Source of the DNA: Podospora bellae-mahoneyi
Lineage: Eukaryota > Ascomycota > Sordariomycetes > Sordariales > Podosporaceae
NCBI RefSeq assembly: GCF_035222275.1
Contig: NC_085886.1
Coordinates: 2,666,001 to 2,730,000, forward strand
Direction of reading: 5' to 3'
Length of the DNA: 64,000 nucleotides
Both the position numbers and the translations under genes were made by a program. The notes beneath the pieces are model-generated. The model saw only the letters and a list, made by a program, of their open reading frames with translations, did no database searches and had not been told where the DNA came from. Shown in pieces: positions 1-8,607 of this stretch; the stretch's first letter is position 1, and the number at the start of each line of letters is the position of its first letter.

Positions 1-437
1 CACCCTCCCTTGCCGGCTACAATCCTGCCTCCAACCCGCAACCACAAAATCACTCTGGTCCACTGAGTCCACCGCAGTCAAACGGCTCCTTCGGCATCAA
101 CCAACAACAAGGACACCATAATGTCCTTTCTGACGGTGGTATTCCGTGGTACCTTGAAGAGTTTGAGCTGAAGGGGACGTCAGCGGTGGAGAAGCAGTGG
201 GCCGGGAGGGAAGCGGTGCGAAGTCTGAGTGAAGAGTTGACGGATATGGACGAGGAGGCGTTGAGAGACTTGGAGTTTGATGTGGATGATGAGAATACTA
301 TTACCGCTAGTCCGGTTGATGTTGGCAAGGGGAGTGGGGGGTTGAAGGTGGAGGCGGGAACGCCGAGCGGGAGGAGGAAGAGGGCGGATGTGAGTAAGTT
401 TAGGAAGGGGGTTAGGAGCTCTGCTAGGAGGAAGTAA
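1..437 (+). CDS. C-terminal part of an unrecognised nuclear-type protein
   Basis: Frame 3 is open from the window edge to the TAA at 435-437, giving about 144 residues of a gene that starts upstream. The visible part begins with a low-complexity N/Q/P/G stretch, then a compact motif IPWYLEEFELKGT followed by WAGREAVRSLSEELTDMDEE, then an acidic helix-like segment and a basic Arg/Lys-rich tail (SGRRKRADVSKFRKG). The tail looks like a nuclear localisation signal, and the whole resembles the end of a chromatin or transcription factor. I do not recognise the family. Codon use shifts to GGG/GAG-rich towards the 3' end, as in other genes of this window. It is truncated only by the window edge. Confidence 0.7.
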   Translation, partial: PSLAGYNPASNPQPQNHSGPLSPPQSNGSFGINQQQGHHNVLSDGGIPWYLEEFELKGTSAVEKQWAGREAVRSLSEELTDMDEEALRDLEFDVDDENTITASPVDVGKGSGGLKVEAGTPSGRRKRADVSKFRKGVRSSARRK

Positions 438-1039
438 GTGATGGGGGTGTATGATATTGATGGGTGAAGGAGGGGGCTTTCTTCTTGGCTTGGGACTTGT
501 GACCAGCGACTCTTTTTTTTTTTTCTTTTTTTTTTCTTGGTTCTTTTTTACTTATGCGTTTTTGATCGATTCCCCGGTTGGTTTTTGTCTTTTCTTTTAT
601 CACTTTCTTCTTTCTCGTTTGGTCTTGTCTCTTTCAAGAATTACATTTCTAGTTGCTATAACCGTTAGGTTTTTTTTTCCTTCTTTTATTTTTAAACACA
701 CAGAGTTTGCGATTTTGGTTTCTTGTTTTGTTTTTAATTTTCTTTTTTAGGTGGGGGTATAACTTTGGGAGGGAAGGACATCGGATGGATGGTAGGGAAT
801 GGGGGAAAGAGGGAGGAAAGGAGTTGATAATCATTTTGACTGGTTTGTTATTCGCGATGGTGTCTGGAGTTTTGAGGGGATGAAATGAGGAGAGGAGAGG
901 AGTGGAGGGAGGTGGGGGGTACATAGTTGGTGGTGACATTGCTTTTTGTTTTTGGAGGTTATGGGAGGAGATAAGAGAGGTGTGAATATAATATTTTTGA
1001 TATTTCCTGCGACTATGGGTGATGATGCTAGCTAGCTAG
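438..1039. other. Gene-free stretch: 3' UTR, T-rich tract and promoter remnant
   Basis: After the stop of the first gene comes a T-rich segment (about 510-745), probably its 3' UTR and terminator region. From about 920 to 1040 the sequence resembles the blocks at about 1785-1870 and 3140-3220 (TTTTTGGAGGTT, then CTATGGGTG). In those two places the block precedes minus-strand coiled-coil genes. This copy has no gene in front of it, so it looks like an orphaned duplicated promoter. Confidence 0.45.
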
Positions 1040-1175
1040 GTATGATCCGCCAACTTGATATGTCTGCTTCCCTGTCTGTCTGTGCTTTCTTTTTTCGCTT
1101 TGGGATATTCCGATCGTCGGGTGTGTGTTTTCAATCAGGTGGGACATTTGGGGGCAACGGCTTTTTCATGGGGCG

Positions 1176-1500
1176 TCAGTGTGGTGGTGGCTCAGTGGTG
1201 GATGTTTTTTCTTTGATGAACGCCTCGAGATGTTCAACTCGTTTTGTTGAGGCGCTGATGGTGGTTGTCTGTTGGCACCCGTGGTGTGAATCCCTCAGTA
1301 TCTTCCCCCATGCTTCCGCTTTGGCGAGTCGGAACGGCGGTGATCTTGGCGAATTCGTGCCAGTAGCGGGCCCGTTGCTTGAAGAACACGGCCTCGTCGG
1401 TATCATTGCCGAAGCGGTGTTGGGTATCGAGGATTTTTGCTTTTTGTATCCGGAGGAAGTTCTTGTGCTATTTGTTGCTGTTTAGTTGCTCTAGGAGGCT
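1176..1500 (-). pseudogene. Copy A of the aromatic/coiled-coil orphan family (remnant)
   Basis: On the minus strand one frame reads DEAVFFKQRARYWHEFAKIT, matching DEVKFLRSWAYYWHDFSKEA of copy B. A second frame reads HHGCQQTTTISASTKRVEHL, matching copy B's HHGC and QQTTIDALVKRVEDLE. The two matches lie in different frames and no ATG-led frame joins them, so the copy is broken. The minus-strand upstream DNA (to about 1830) also resembles the upstream DNA of copy B, so the unit was duplicated with its promoter. No function is known. Confidence 0.6.
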
Positions 1501-1860
1501 GTCGATGGTGCGGGGGGAGACGTGGGAGGGGGCGGTGGGATGACATTTTTGTGAGCTGGGAGTTTTGGCTTTGTCTTGTTTTGATGGGGGGTTGATGGAG
1601 ACGGAAAAGGGTGGTGGTGATGGTGGACTTGGGCGGGTTGAGAGCTGGGGAGTTACTCGTGGGTGGGAAGTAAGGCAGGAATTGTTGGTAAAAAAGGATG
1701 GTGGATATGTAGTGGGAACGGTGAGATATGTGTCTTTCACGGGACTCTGAGAGAAAGAGTGAGAAGGGCTGTTGGTCAAATATCGCTTTGTTTTTGGAGG
1801 TTTCGGGGATGATTAAGGCAAGGCAGGTAGGTATATCTTTGTGATGGCCCGTTCCACTAT
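1501..1860 (-). repeat. Duplicated upstream region of copy A
   Basis: This stretch is alignable by eye with 2880-3220, the upstream region of copy B. Shared blocks are TGATGGAGACGG versus TTGATAGAGACGGG, GGAGTTACTCGTGGG versus GGAGTTGTTAGTGCGTGGG, and TCTTTCACGGGACTCTGAGAG versus TCTTTCACGGAGATCTGAGAG. The order is the same in both, so I read this as half of a tandem duplication that includes promoter and leader. No convincing gene lies in it. Confidence 0.5.
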
Positions 1861-1995
1861 GGGTGCTGATGCGGCTATGACTGTGAGGCGAACTTCTGAC
1901 TGTTCCTTCCCAGATCTTTCTCGATGTGCGCAGTGTTTGTCCGGCGGTTTCCTAGCTTCCTGGCACCTTTCACCAGTTATGAGCGATACTCTAGC

Positions 1996-2845
1996 TCAGC
2001 GGGCATCCGCGTCCCCAGCAGTGATCGCTAGCTCAATGGTAGATGCCGCAGAGGCGAAGGCAGAGAACTTCTTGATGAACGTCTCGAGCTGCTCAACCCT
2101 TTTAGCGAGGGTGTCGATTGCTGTCTGTTGTTTAGCAGCTAGAGTGTTGCTGGTGCTGTTAACCTCGAGGTATTCCAGACGTTCCTTCAGTGCCCCGATG
2201 TCTGTTTGTTGCTCGGCTAGGGTCTGGCTGGTGGTTTCGTCCTCGAGATCTTCCAGGCGTTCCTCCAGGCCCCTGATGATTTTCTGTTGCTTGGTGAGGG
2301 CAGGTTGGAGGTTGGTGTCGTGGAGGTTATCAACCTGCTGTCCTCGAGATGACCAAACCCGCTTCACCAGGGCGCCGATGGCTTTTTGTTGATCGGCCAT
2401 GGTGTTTTTAGTGCAGATGCCCTCAAGATCCTCGACACGTTTCACCAGCGCGTCGATGGTAGTCTGTTGGCCGCTGTCTTCAGTCGGGGTGAAGATGTCA
2501 TGAACTGCTATTCTGGACCCTATGCACCCGTGGTGCAAACGCCTCAGTCTCGTCTTGGGTGACTCAATTTCCTTGTTCCTGGTTCCCAGCTTGGCGAGCC
2601 GGGCGAAAGCTTCCTTGGAGAAGTCGTGCCAGTAGTAAGCCCATGACCTGAGGAACTTGACCTCGTCTACACCATCGTATTTTCCATTCATCGTCGAGGA
2701 GAGGATTCTCGTCGTCGTAACTTTCTCTCCAATGCCACCTGAGAGTATTCTCGCCATTTGGAGGAGGATTATCCATCAGGTAACGAAGATTGGGGTTGAC
2801 GATATGGTGCATGGAATCCATTCTGCTGGGAAGTTCATATGACAT
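1996..2845 (-). CDS. Copy B: orphan protein with aromatic motif and five coiled-coil repeats
   Basis: Two overlapping minus-strand frames make up this gene. The first starts at ATG 2845 (MSYELPSRMDSMHHIV) and runs to about 2564. The second, ATG 2757 to stop 1996, carries the family motif FLRSWAYYWHDFSKEAFARL followed by HHGC. Five repeats of roughly 25-30 residues then follow, each centred on QQ-x2-I-x2-L-x2-R-[VL], for example QQTTIDALVKRVEDLE and KQQTAIDTLAKRVEQLE. These are heptad-like and predict a long parallel coiled coil. The frames could be joined by a short intron (GTTACG near 2700 to GTAG near 2647), but the donor is weak, so a frameshift is also possible. No signal peptide or membrane segment is seen, and I do not recognise a family. 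Confidence 0.5.
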
Positions 2846-3309
2846 CTTCGTGAAGTTGGGTGGTGTCTGGGAGTTGGATTTCTTTGATGGGGATTGATAG
2901 AGACGGGAGTGTTGCTGGCACTGGGCTTGGTAGCGTAGGGGTAGTGTTGAGTGGCAGTGGAGTTGTTAGTGCGTGGGAAATTGGGAGGAGGAAATATTGC
3001 TGATGGAGGATCGGAATGGGACAGGTAGATAGATACACAGTGGCAATAGTGAAAGAGGTTCTTTCACGGAGATCTGAGAGAAATGGTGAAGACAGGGTAG
3101 GGTAAATGGCCGGGGAGTCATTCCTCTTGTTTTGGAAGGCTTTGAATGGGGGGAAAGCGAAAGAGTGTGGATACAATATTTGAGATGTCTCTTATGGTTG
3201 CTATGGCTATGGGTGTGACCGGATTGTGACGGAGAGTTGCTGCTGACCCATTCTCTCTCTGAAGACTGTCTACCTAAAGCAACCTTCACTCCAGCTAGTC
3301 AACCCCTAA

Positions 3310-4040
3310 TCACAAATCCAGCCAGTCGCACGCAGTACGCTGCATATTATTTTCCTCAACCCTCCGCTTTAACTCCTCGACCTGCCTCTCCAGGTCCCCG
3401 ATTCCTATTTGCTGCTCAGCACGGTATCTATGTTCTGGGTCATGTTTCAAGAAGTCGAGGGGCCATCTAGGACAATGATCCCGGATGCACCGCTCGAGCA
3501 CGGTTTATTTAGTTCCTGCGCACTCTCCTGTTCCTCCACTCCCTCCACCTCTACTAGCATTATCGATTCTCCAGTTTCTTCACGCTCTCCTTCCAATATT
3601 CCACTTCGCCAAACTTGTTTAGGAGCAGTCTGTGGATCACTTCACACTGGTTGGCGTGGAAGAACAGGGCATCCCCCTTGTGACGGGTCTTGTCGCCTTC
3701 CTTCGGGGAAACTAGGCGACGCAGGAGCGACCTGGAAGTTTCGATGAATTCAGTCGCTGTGCGAGTATCGTCTTCGGAGGGGTTTCTATTGGGGATGGAC
3801 ACTGTTCTACCTAGTGGGATGGCGCTACTTGGAGTGGTCCTGTGTTGATATGTGAGTTGCGGGTGCTGGGGTTGATAGGGATTGGTATGGTGGGACACAT
3901 TGGGAGAAGGGGACTGAGATGACAAAGGTAGATATTCATTGGGATGATAGAGATCACTCACCTGGGCCGAGAATATTCACGAAGCGGGCGATGTTGGCTG
4001 GTGTTTCTTTCTCTGTGATTGTGAACGATGGTTGACTCAT
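3310..4040 (-). CDS. Copy C: orphan two-exon gene, with a detached coil downstream
   Basis: ATG 4040 opens MSQPSFTITEKETPANIARF. The exon ends at 3962 before a perfect donor (CAG|GTGAGT). Using the acceptor CACTAG at 3811, exon 2 (3810-3560) continues in frame through RTVSIPNRNPSEDDT and ends in VEYWKESVKKLENR, giving 109 residues. Downstream at 3501-3310, in another frame, lies YRAEQQIGIGDLERQVEELK, which closely matches the coil repeat of copy B. The original gene was therefore probably longer and has been cut short, or a further intron is missed. The clear W-Y-W motif of the other copies is not evident. Function unknown. Confidence 0.4.
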
Positions 4041-4102
4041 GTATTGATATTTGTGTGTACAACAGTAACTTGCTCAACCACCACTGCCTCAGACCCTACT
4101 TC

Positions 4103-4553
4103 TTAGATCCAGTTGAGGACCCTTCTCCCCCAGTGCTCCCAACAGGTGCGTCCTCGCGCGTCTTGTGAAGCGGCTTGATAAGACTTTTCCACGCTGTCAT
4201 CTCTTTTGGAGGGAGATAAAGTGTTAAGCCGTTGAATTGCGCGACAGAATATACGTTTGACTTGTTCTCTCCCTTCTTTTTCTTCGCTCATCCGGGTTGG
4301 GGGTGGGGGGTTACTGGTGGTGGCAGGGGTCTTAGGTGCCGGCTTCCGCGACTTCGAGCCATTCGGTTGCGATCAAGGCAAGCTGGTGCCAGTAGGCCGC
4401 CCATTGTAAGAGGGCTGCGGGGGCCTCTTCGTCGCTGAGACCGCCGATGTTAAGGTTTAACCATTTGGTTGTTGATGTGAGGACAGCGACGGAGGGGTGA
4501 GTGTGGAATAGTAAGAAGGGGAGGTGGGCTTCTGTTAGCATTGCTGCCGTCAT
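4103..4553 (-). pseudogene. Copy D: orphan family member, frame-interrupted
   Basis: ATG 4553 opens a 73-residue frame that ends just after the family motif (DEEAPAALLQWAAYWHQLA). A second minus-strand frame (4291-4103) continues with basic, helix-prone sequence (VKRIFCRAIQRLNTLSPSKR). The two frames differ by one base and no good GT-AG pair joins them, so this is probably a frameshifted copy. It lies in the same orientation as copies A-C and completes a minus-strand array from 1.2 to 4.6 kb. Confidence 0.45.
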
Positions 4554-5008
4554 ATGGTAGTCGAATTCCTAAATGATAGAAGTGCCAAGTAGAAGAATAT
4601 TGGAATGAAGAGTTTGGGAGGAAGATATCTTATGTATTGCGAAGGGTGAGAGGAGTTATTTCCTGGAGTCAACAGGTTCAGTCAAAGTCAGTCACGTCAA
4701 AACCAGTCACAAGCAGAATACATCAAGCGGGGATCAACCTCAATAGCAGAACATGTCAAGCAAACCCATACTGACCCGTGTCACAATGCTACGGATGAGC
4801 AAGCTGTAATCTGAAGATGGTAGGTTCCGGTCCCTGTCCTGGAATCTCCGAGGGCAGCAGTATACGTCGGTGGCTGCTTCGGAACCGAGAAACAGAGTTC
4901 AAAAATTTAGAGTTTCTGCTCTTGGGCACGAGGTTGATGAGCCTGTTTTCTCCAGCAAAACTACATATAATATCGCTCGTCAACAACTTCGTTTCTCTGC
5001 AATCCATC
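4554..5008. other. Intergenic between copies D and E (divergent)
   Basis: About 450 bp separate minus-strand copy D from plus-strand copy E. The sequence is moderately A-rich with a CAGTCA-type repetition around 4676-4712. Three short open frames cross it but none has codon texture or similarity that I would trust. Confidence 0.4.
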
Positions 5009-5654
5009 ATGGTCCTTGTCTCCCAACCAACAGTCCCGGCCAAAATGGCCCAAGAAATCCCCACCAAAATTCAAGCCTTCCGACCTCGTTGACATCCACC
5101 TGACCACTGAATACTTCTATGAATGGGAACACGACGCTTGGCAGGCATACTACGAGACTGCCGTCTGTGACAAGAGCACCGCTGAAGACAAAGAAAGGGG
5201 GTACTCATCGTGGAGGTACTTCATCGAGTTTTCCGAGGAAGCTGTGAGACGGCTACATAAGCAGAAAACTAGGATTGAGAGCCTGGAAAACGAGCTGAAG
5301 AAGGCAAGAGTTGAGGGCAACCCTTTTACACCTACACAATCTATCTCAGTTCCCTCCTCGGCTGCCCCTTCCATCTCCATCACTCCTATTGACACTGAGG
5401 ATGAAACCCTTGGAACAAACATTCAGCTTTCAACGAAATCCTCACACCTTACTCTGACCATCACGACACCGACTTCGTCATCAGTCTCCATCAGCCATGG
5501 AAACGGCGTATCTCTGACTTTTGGGCCAGAGAGACTGGAACAGCGCGCCAGGGATCGCAAAGACTCGATCGACAAGCTTGCTGTCAAGACTTCAACTTCC
5601 ATCGGAACTGACGCAACCCAACAAACACTGCAATATATAGGCTTACCCACCTGA
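5009..5654 (+). CDS. Copy E: orphan family member with Ser/Thr-rich tail
   Basis: The main frame covers 5016-5654. It reads KPSDLVDIHLTTEYFYEW, then the family motif YSSWRYFIEFSEEAVRRLHK, then a short coil (RIESLENELKKARVEG). A Ser/Thr/Pro-rich segment with a beta-like block (SHLTLTITTPTSSSVSI) follows, then a charged tail ending YIGLPT. Residues SDLVDI-x-LTT match SDLGDIPKLTT at the start of copy H, so the N-terminus is real. The frame has no ATG of its own. The nearest start, ATG 5009, is in a different frame that could merge near the A-run at about 5075, so a frameshift or missed intron at the 5' end is likely. Function unknown. Confidence 0.5.
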
Positions 5655-6463
5655 ATACCATTCCGCTTCCCGCTCCAAGTTGCTCCTAATATATCCAGTT
5701 CAACTGCGACCAACACATTCCCCCCTCCAGTCCAGCCTACGTGCGCCTCAGTCAGGGTCATTACACCGCTGATGTTCCATACCTTAATCCACCGACACAA
5801 GCCAACCACGGCTGGTGAATTCCTGAAGAGTAGAAGTATTTTACGTGCAGGGGTTGTTCAACCAACGCAATATTCAAGGGAATTTAGGGGTCATGTAGGG
5901 ATACACTTGTTATCCGCCTCTCGTCGTCGATTCTCATGATACTAGTATCTTGCAAGTGTAACGGCAACGGGCCAAGTTGCAAAGCCCGACATTTGAACAA
6001 AGAAGAAGTGAGGTCTAGCAGGGGAAAACAAACTATCTAGCACATTTTCAATTTGAAAGAATGTCCATTAGCTTGAGATGGCTAGTGTTTTCTCCCGTAA
6101 ACTGTGTCAGCTGTTCCTGATCTGATTGACGCTTGGATTTTATACACAGCTACAGAACCTAAGGTTATCTTTCCTTTGACTTTCTCTTGGTGGGCCCGTA
6201 GTTTGTATTGTTTTTGTAGTGTATACCAGCTCACGAACTGCCTCATAGATAAGGTAGAGGCGCTTCATCTCCCAGGCAGTTAAGCTGCTGCATGGAAAAT
6301 AAGCAAACATGAGCTTACGTGACCGGGCCGGATTATGGGCAGACCCTATACACAGCACCCTGCACACAGCACCCCGAGAGGCAGTTGCTACATGTTGATT
6401 ACTATTTTTCTCCATATTTACATACAGCAGATTATATATACACAACCCCCTTCCTTTCCCCCT
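5655..6463. other. Intergenic, 3' ends of copy E and NUC1 converge here
   Basis: About 800 bp lie between two convergent genes. I see no gene, only a short CAGCACCCTGCACACAGCACCCC near-repeat at 6353-6376 in what is probably NUC1 3' UTR or terminator DNA. Confidence 0.5.
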
Positions 6464-7444
6464 TTATTTCTTCTCAAAAGCCTTCTGCCTCTGCGCATAC
6501 TCCTTGACAATCACACTACAGCTCGTCTCGGCACAAAGCCTCTTCCTCCTCCTCACATCCAACTTGTCCGCAAACTCCAACCCCGACGCCCTCTCCACCA
6601 TCTCCAACGGGACCTCGAACTCTTGAAGAGGTTTGCTATTAGAAATAACCGCATTGGGCAGCACAAACGCCCCCACCGCCACCGGCCCATCTTTCGAGTC
6701 CTTCTCCTCGGCAAAGATGACCTTGTAAAAATGCGTCGGCACCGCCACGTTCGGCGCCGGGCTGCCCACCACCTCGTACTTGACGTACCACTTCCCGTCC
6801 TCCTCTTTTCTTGGCAGATACAACGGCCCCGTCACCACCCTCACACTGGGGTACTTGCTTGTTAGCCTCCGACAGAAATCCTCAAAATGCGCCCAGTAAT
6901 CCCTGTTGAACCCCTCCCCGACCTGGGGGCACATGTTGCTGAGGTAAAACGTCTCGTCCATGGCGGACTGGGACCACTTGCAGTCTGCGGCGGGGACTTG
7001 GTGGCCGCGGTCGTAGCCGGAGCGGAAATAGTCTTTGAGTTTGGCGCGGAATTTTTCGGGGATGGAGGGGTCTTCGAGGAATTGCGAGTTTTTGCGGTCA
7101 CCGGATTTGAGGGAGAGGGATTGGGGGGTTATGTGCTCTGCTACCCAGTGGGGGTTGCGGGTGCGGCGGTCGTAGGAGGAGATGAAGGAGGTGCGGGAGG
7201 CGAGGTCGGAGGTGGGGCCGGGGAAGCCGTAGTCGAAGAGGCCCGAGGGGTTGACGGGGGAGGGGCCGGAGGGGGGTTTGGATGGGGGTTTAGCACCGGG
7301 AGCGGCGGCGGCGGGGGAGGGAGAAGAAGGAACCCTGGGGCCTTCGGGGGAGGAGGAGGAGGACTTGTTGAAGAGGGCGGCTGTGGCTGCTGCTCCGACT
7401 GCTGCGCCGGCGCCGGCGACGATGGCGAAGGTTACTTTTGACAT
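6464..7444 (-). CDS. NUC1: Mitochondrial DNA/RNA non-specific endonuclease (endonuclease G)
   Basis: This intronless gene encodes 326 residues with ATG at 7444. The N-terminus is a hydrophobic Ala/Gly stretch (VTFAIVAGAGAAVGAAATAA) typical of an inner-membrane targeting/anchor segment. A Pro/Ser-rich linker to about residue 65 follows, then the betabetaalpha-metal nuclease domain. The catalytic DRGH motif is at residues 145-148 (YDRGHQVPAADCKWS), and the metal-binding Asn at about 180 is in FNRDYWAHFE. The family cuts DNA and RNA without sequence specificity using Mg2+. It serves in mitochondrial DNA turnover and, when released, in apoptosis-like death. Length and domain order match fungal NUC1. 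It is transcribed divergently from the zinc transporter at 8608. Confidence 0.95.
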   Translation of the reverse strand: MSKVTFAIVAGAGAAVGAAATAALFNKSSSSSPEGPRVPSSPSPAAAAPGAKPPSKPPSGPSPVNPSGLFDYGFPGPTSDLASRTSFISSYDRRTRNPHWVAEHITPQSLSLKSGDRKNSQFLEDPSIPEKFRAKLKDYFRSGYDRGHQVPAADCKWSQSAMDETFYLSNMCPQVGEGFNRDYWAHFEDFCRRLTSKYPSVRVVTGPLYLPRKEEDGKWYVKYEVVGSPAPNVAVPTHFYKVIFAEEKDSKDGPVAVGAFVLPNAVISNSKPLQEFEVPLEMVERASGLEFADKLDVRRRKRLCAETSCSVIVKEYAQRQKAFEKK

Positions 7445-8607
7445 GGTGGTGTTGTGGTTGAAGAGGTGGCCACACCGCTAAAGAGTGTCTATCAAGGTTG
7501 TCTCAGCCTTTGGATGGTGGTGGTGGTGGTGGTGGTGGTGATGGTGGTGGGTGGGCAAGGCTGTCTTGGAAAAAATTCCCCGTGATTTGTTGATCGGCAG
7601 TAAAAAGACCCCTGCAAGGCACCGTGGGGTCAGACAGATTCAAGCATTCGACCCCACCGAGCCTCATCGATTGAAGAAGTGGAAGATCATGAATTATCTG
7701 TATGGGAGCACAAATAGGATAGAAGCATGGTTCGCATGGGAGTTAATTAGCTCTAGTTACACGATAGTGCCCACGAGGCGATGCTTTTCTGTAGCACAGG
7801 CGACACAATGGCCACGTCGAGACACCTTCCAGCAAACCATCAAGGTGCCCGCTGAGAAGTGAGGTCAGCCCTGTTGGTGATTGGCAATGGAGGCTGGGCG
7901 GTCAAAAGAGACCCTTGTTCCACAGCCATGGCGGGGGATGGGCGCAACTCTCCACGGCGGAGTTTGATGATGACGATGATGCCATGGGGTGAGATCTGGA
8001 TGTAGTGGGGGAGGGAGTTCTGCTTACCTTTCAAATCATTTTTTTTTGTCTCTGCCACACATATGATACACGGCACATTGGCCAGCAAGCAAGGCCGCCT
8101 TATCGCTTCAAAGAGGGTGTTCGGACGGCCAAGTCATAGAGTATTACCTGCTCGAGTTGGCATTTCTCCGGGGAGCGATCGGAGGCTTAGTCTCGCAGGA
8201 CAGAAAAGAGGAAGGTCGCTTTTTGACAAGTACCGAAAGAAGGCAAAAGGCCATCGAGGTTCTCAAAGTCTACCCACCTTTGCCGCATGACACCCACGAC
8301 AACCTAACTGGGGTTCCTTTTGTTCGCCTCCCGCCCCCCTCGTTTTTTGATTACCTTCCATTCATTCCTTTGATTCTGATCCCAACATTTTCGAATGTCA
8401 ATCTTTCTTCGACTGCACCAAATCCGTAATCCAGACACCGGAGCTAGACCTACCGACAGAGAACAACCACCTTGAAAAGCCGCGAGTCAGGGTTCCTCGT
8501 CCCCCACAAACCGTTGCAAAGACCAAAAACAAACAAACAAAAAACAGACACCAACGGACCTCGATAGTATTCGAGCGAGCGAGCGAGCGGACTGCACCAA
8601 GTTCACC
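7445..8607. promoter_or_regulatory. Divergent promoter region NUC1 / ZRT3-like, with GGT microsatellite
   Basis: About 1.16 kb separate the two start codons. A GGT trinucleotide microsatellite (about 7511-7552) lies 70-110 bp upstream of NUC1, and a (GAGC)-type tetranucleotide run (8573-8589) lies just upstream of the ZRT3-like start. Open frames here have no convincing coding character. Confidence 0.5.

Noticed and set aside
451-750. Hydrophobic 99-codon frame that looks like a membrane protein
   Set aside because: It is the translation of a T-rich 3' UTR (poly-Phe/Leu); no homology-like motif and no support from gene spacing.
3560-3961. A single-exon reading of copy C starting at 3961
   Set aside because: The first codon is GTG and coincides with a perfect splice donor CAG|GTGAGT; the ATG at 4040 with an intron gives a better gene.
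6862-7441. Gly/Arg-rich frames opposite and out of phase with NUC1
   Set aside because: They overlap the NUC1 nuclease domain, which has catalytic motifs; composition reflects codon bias only.
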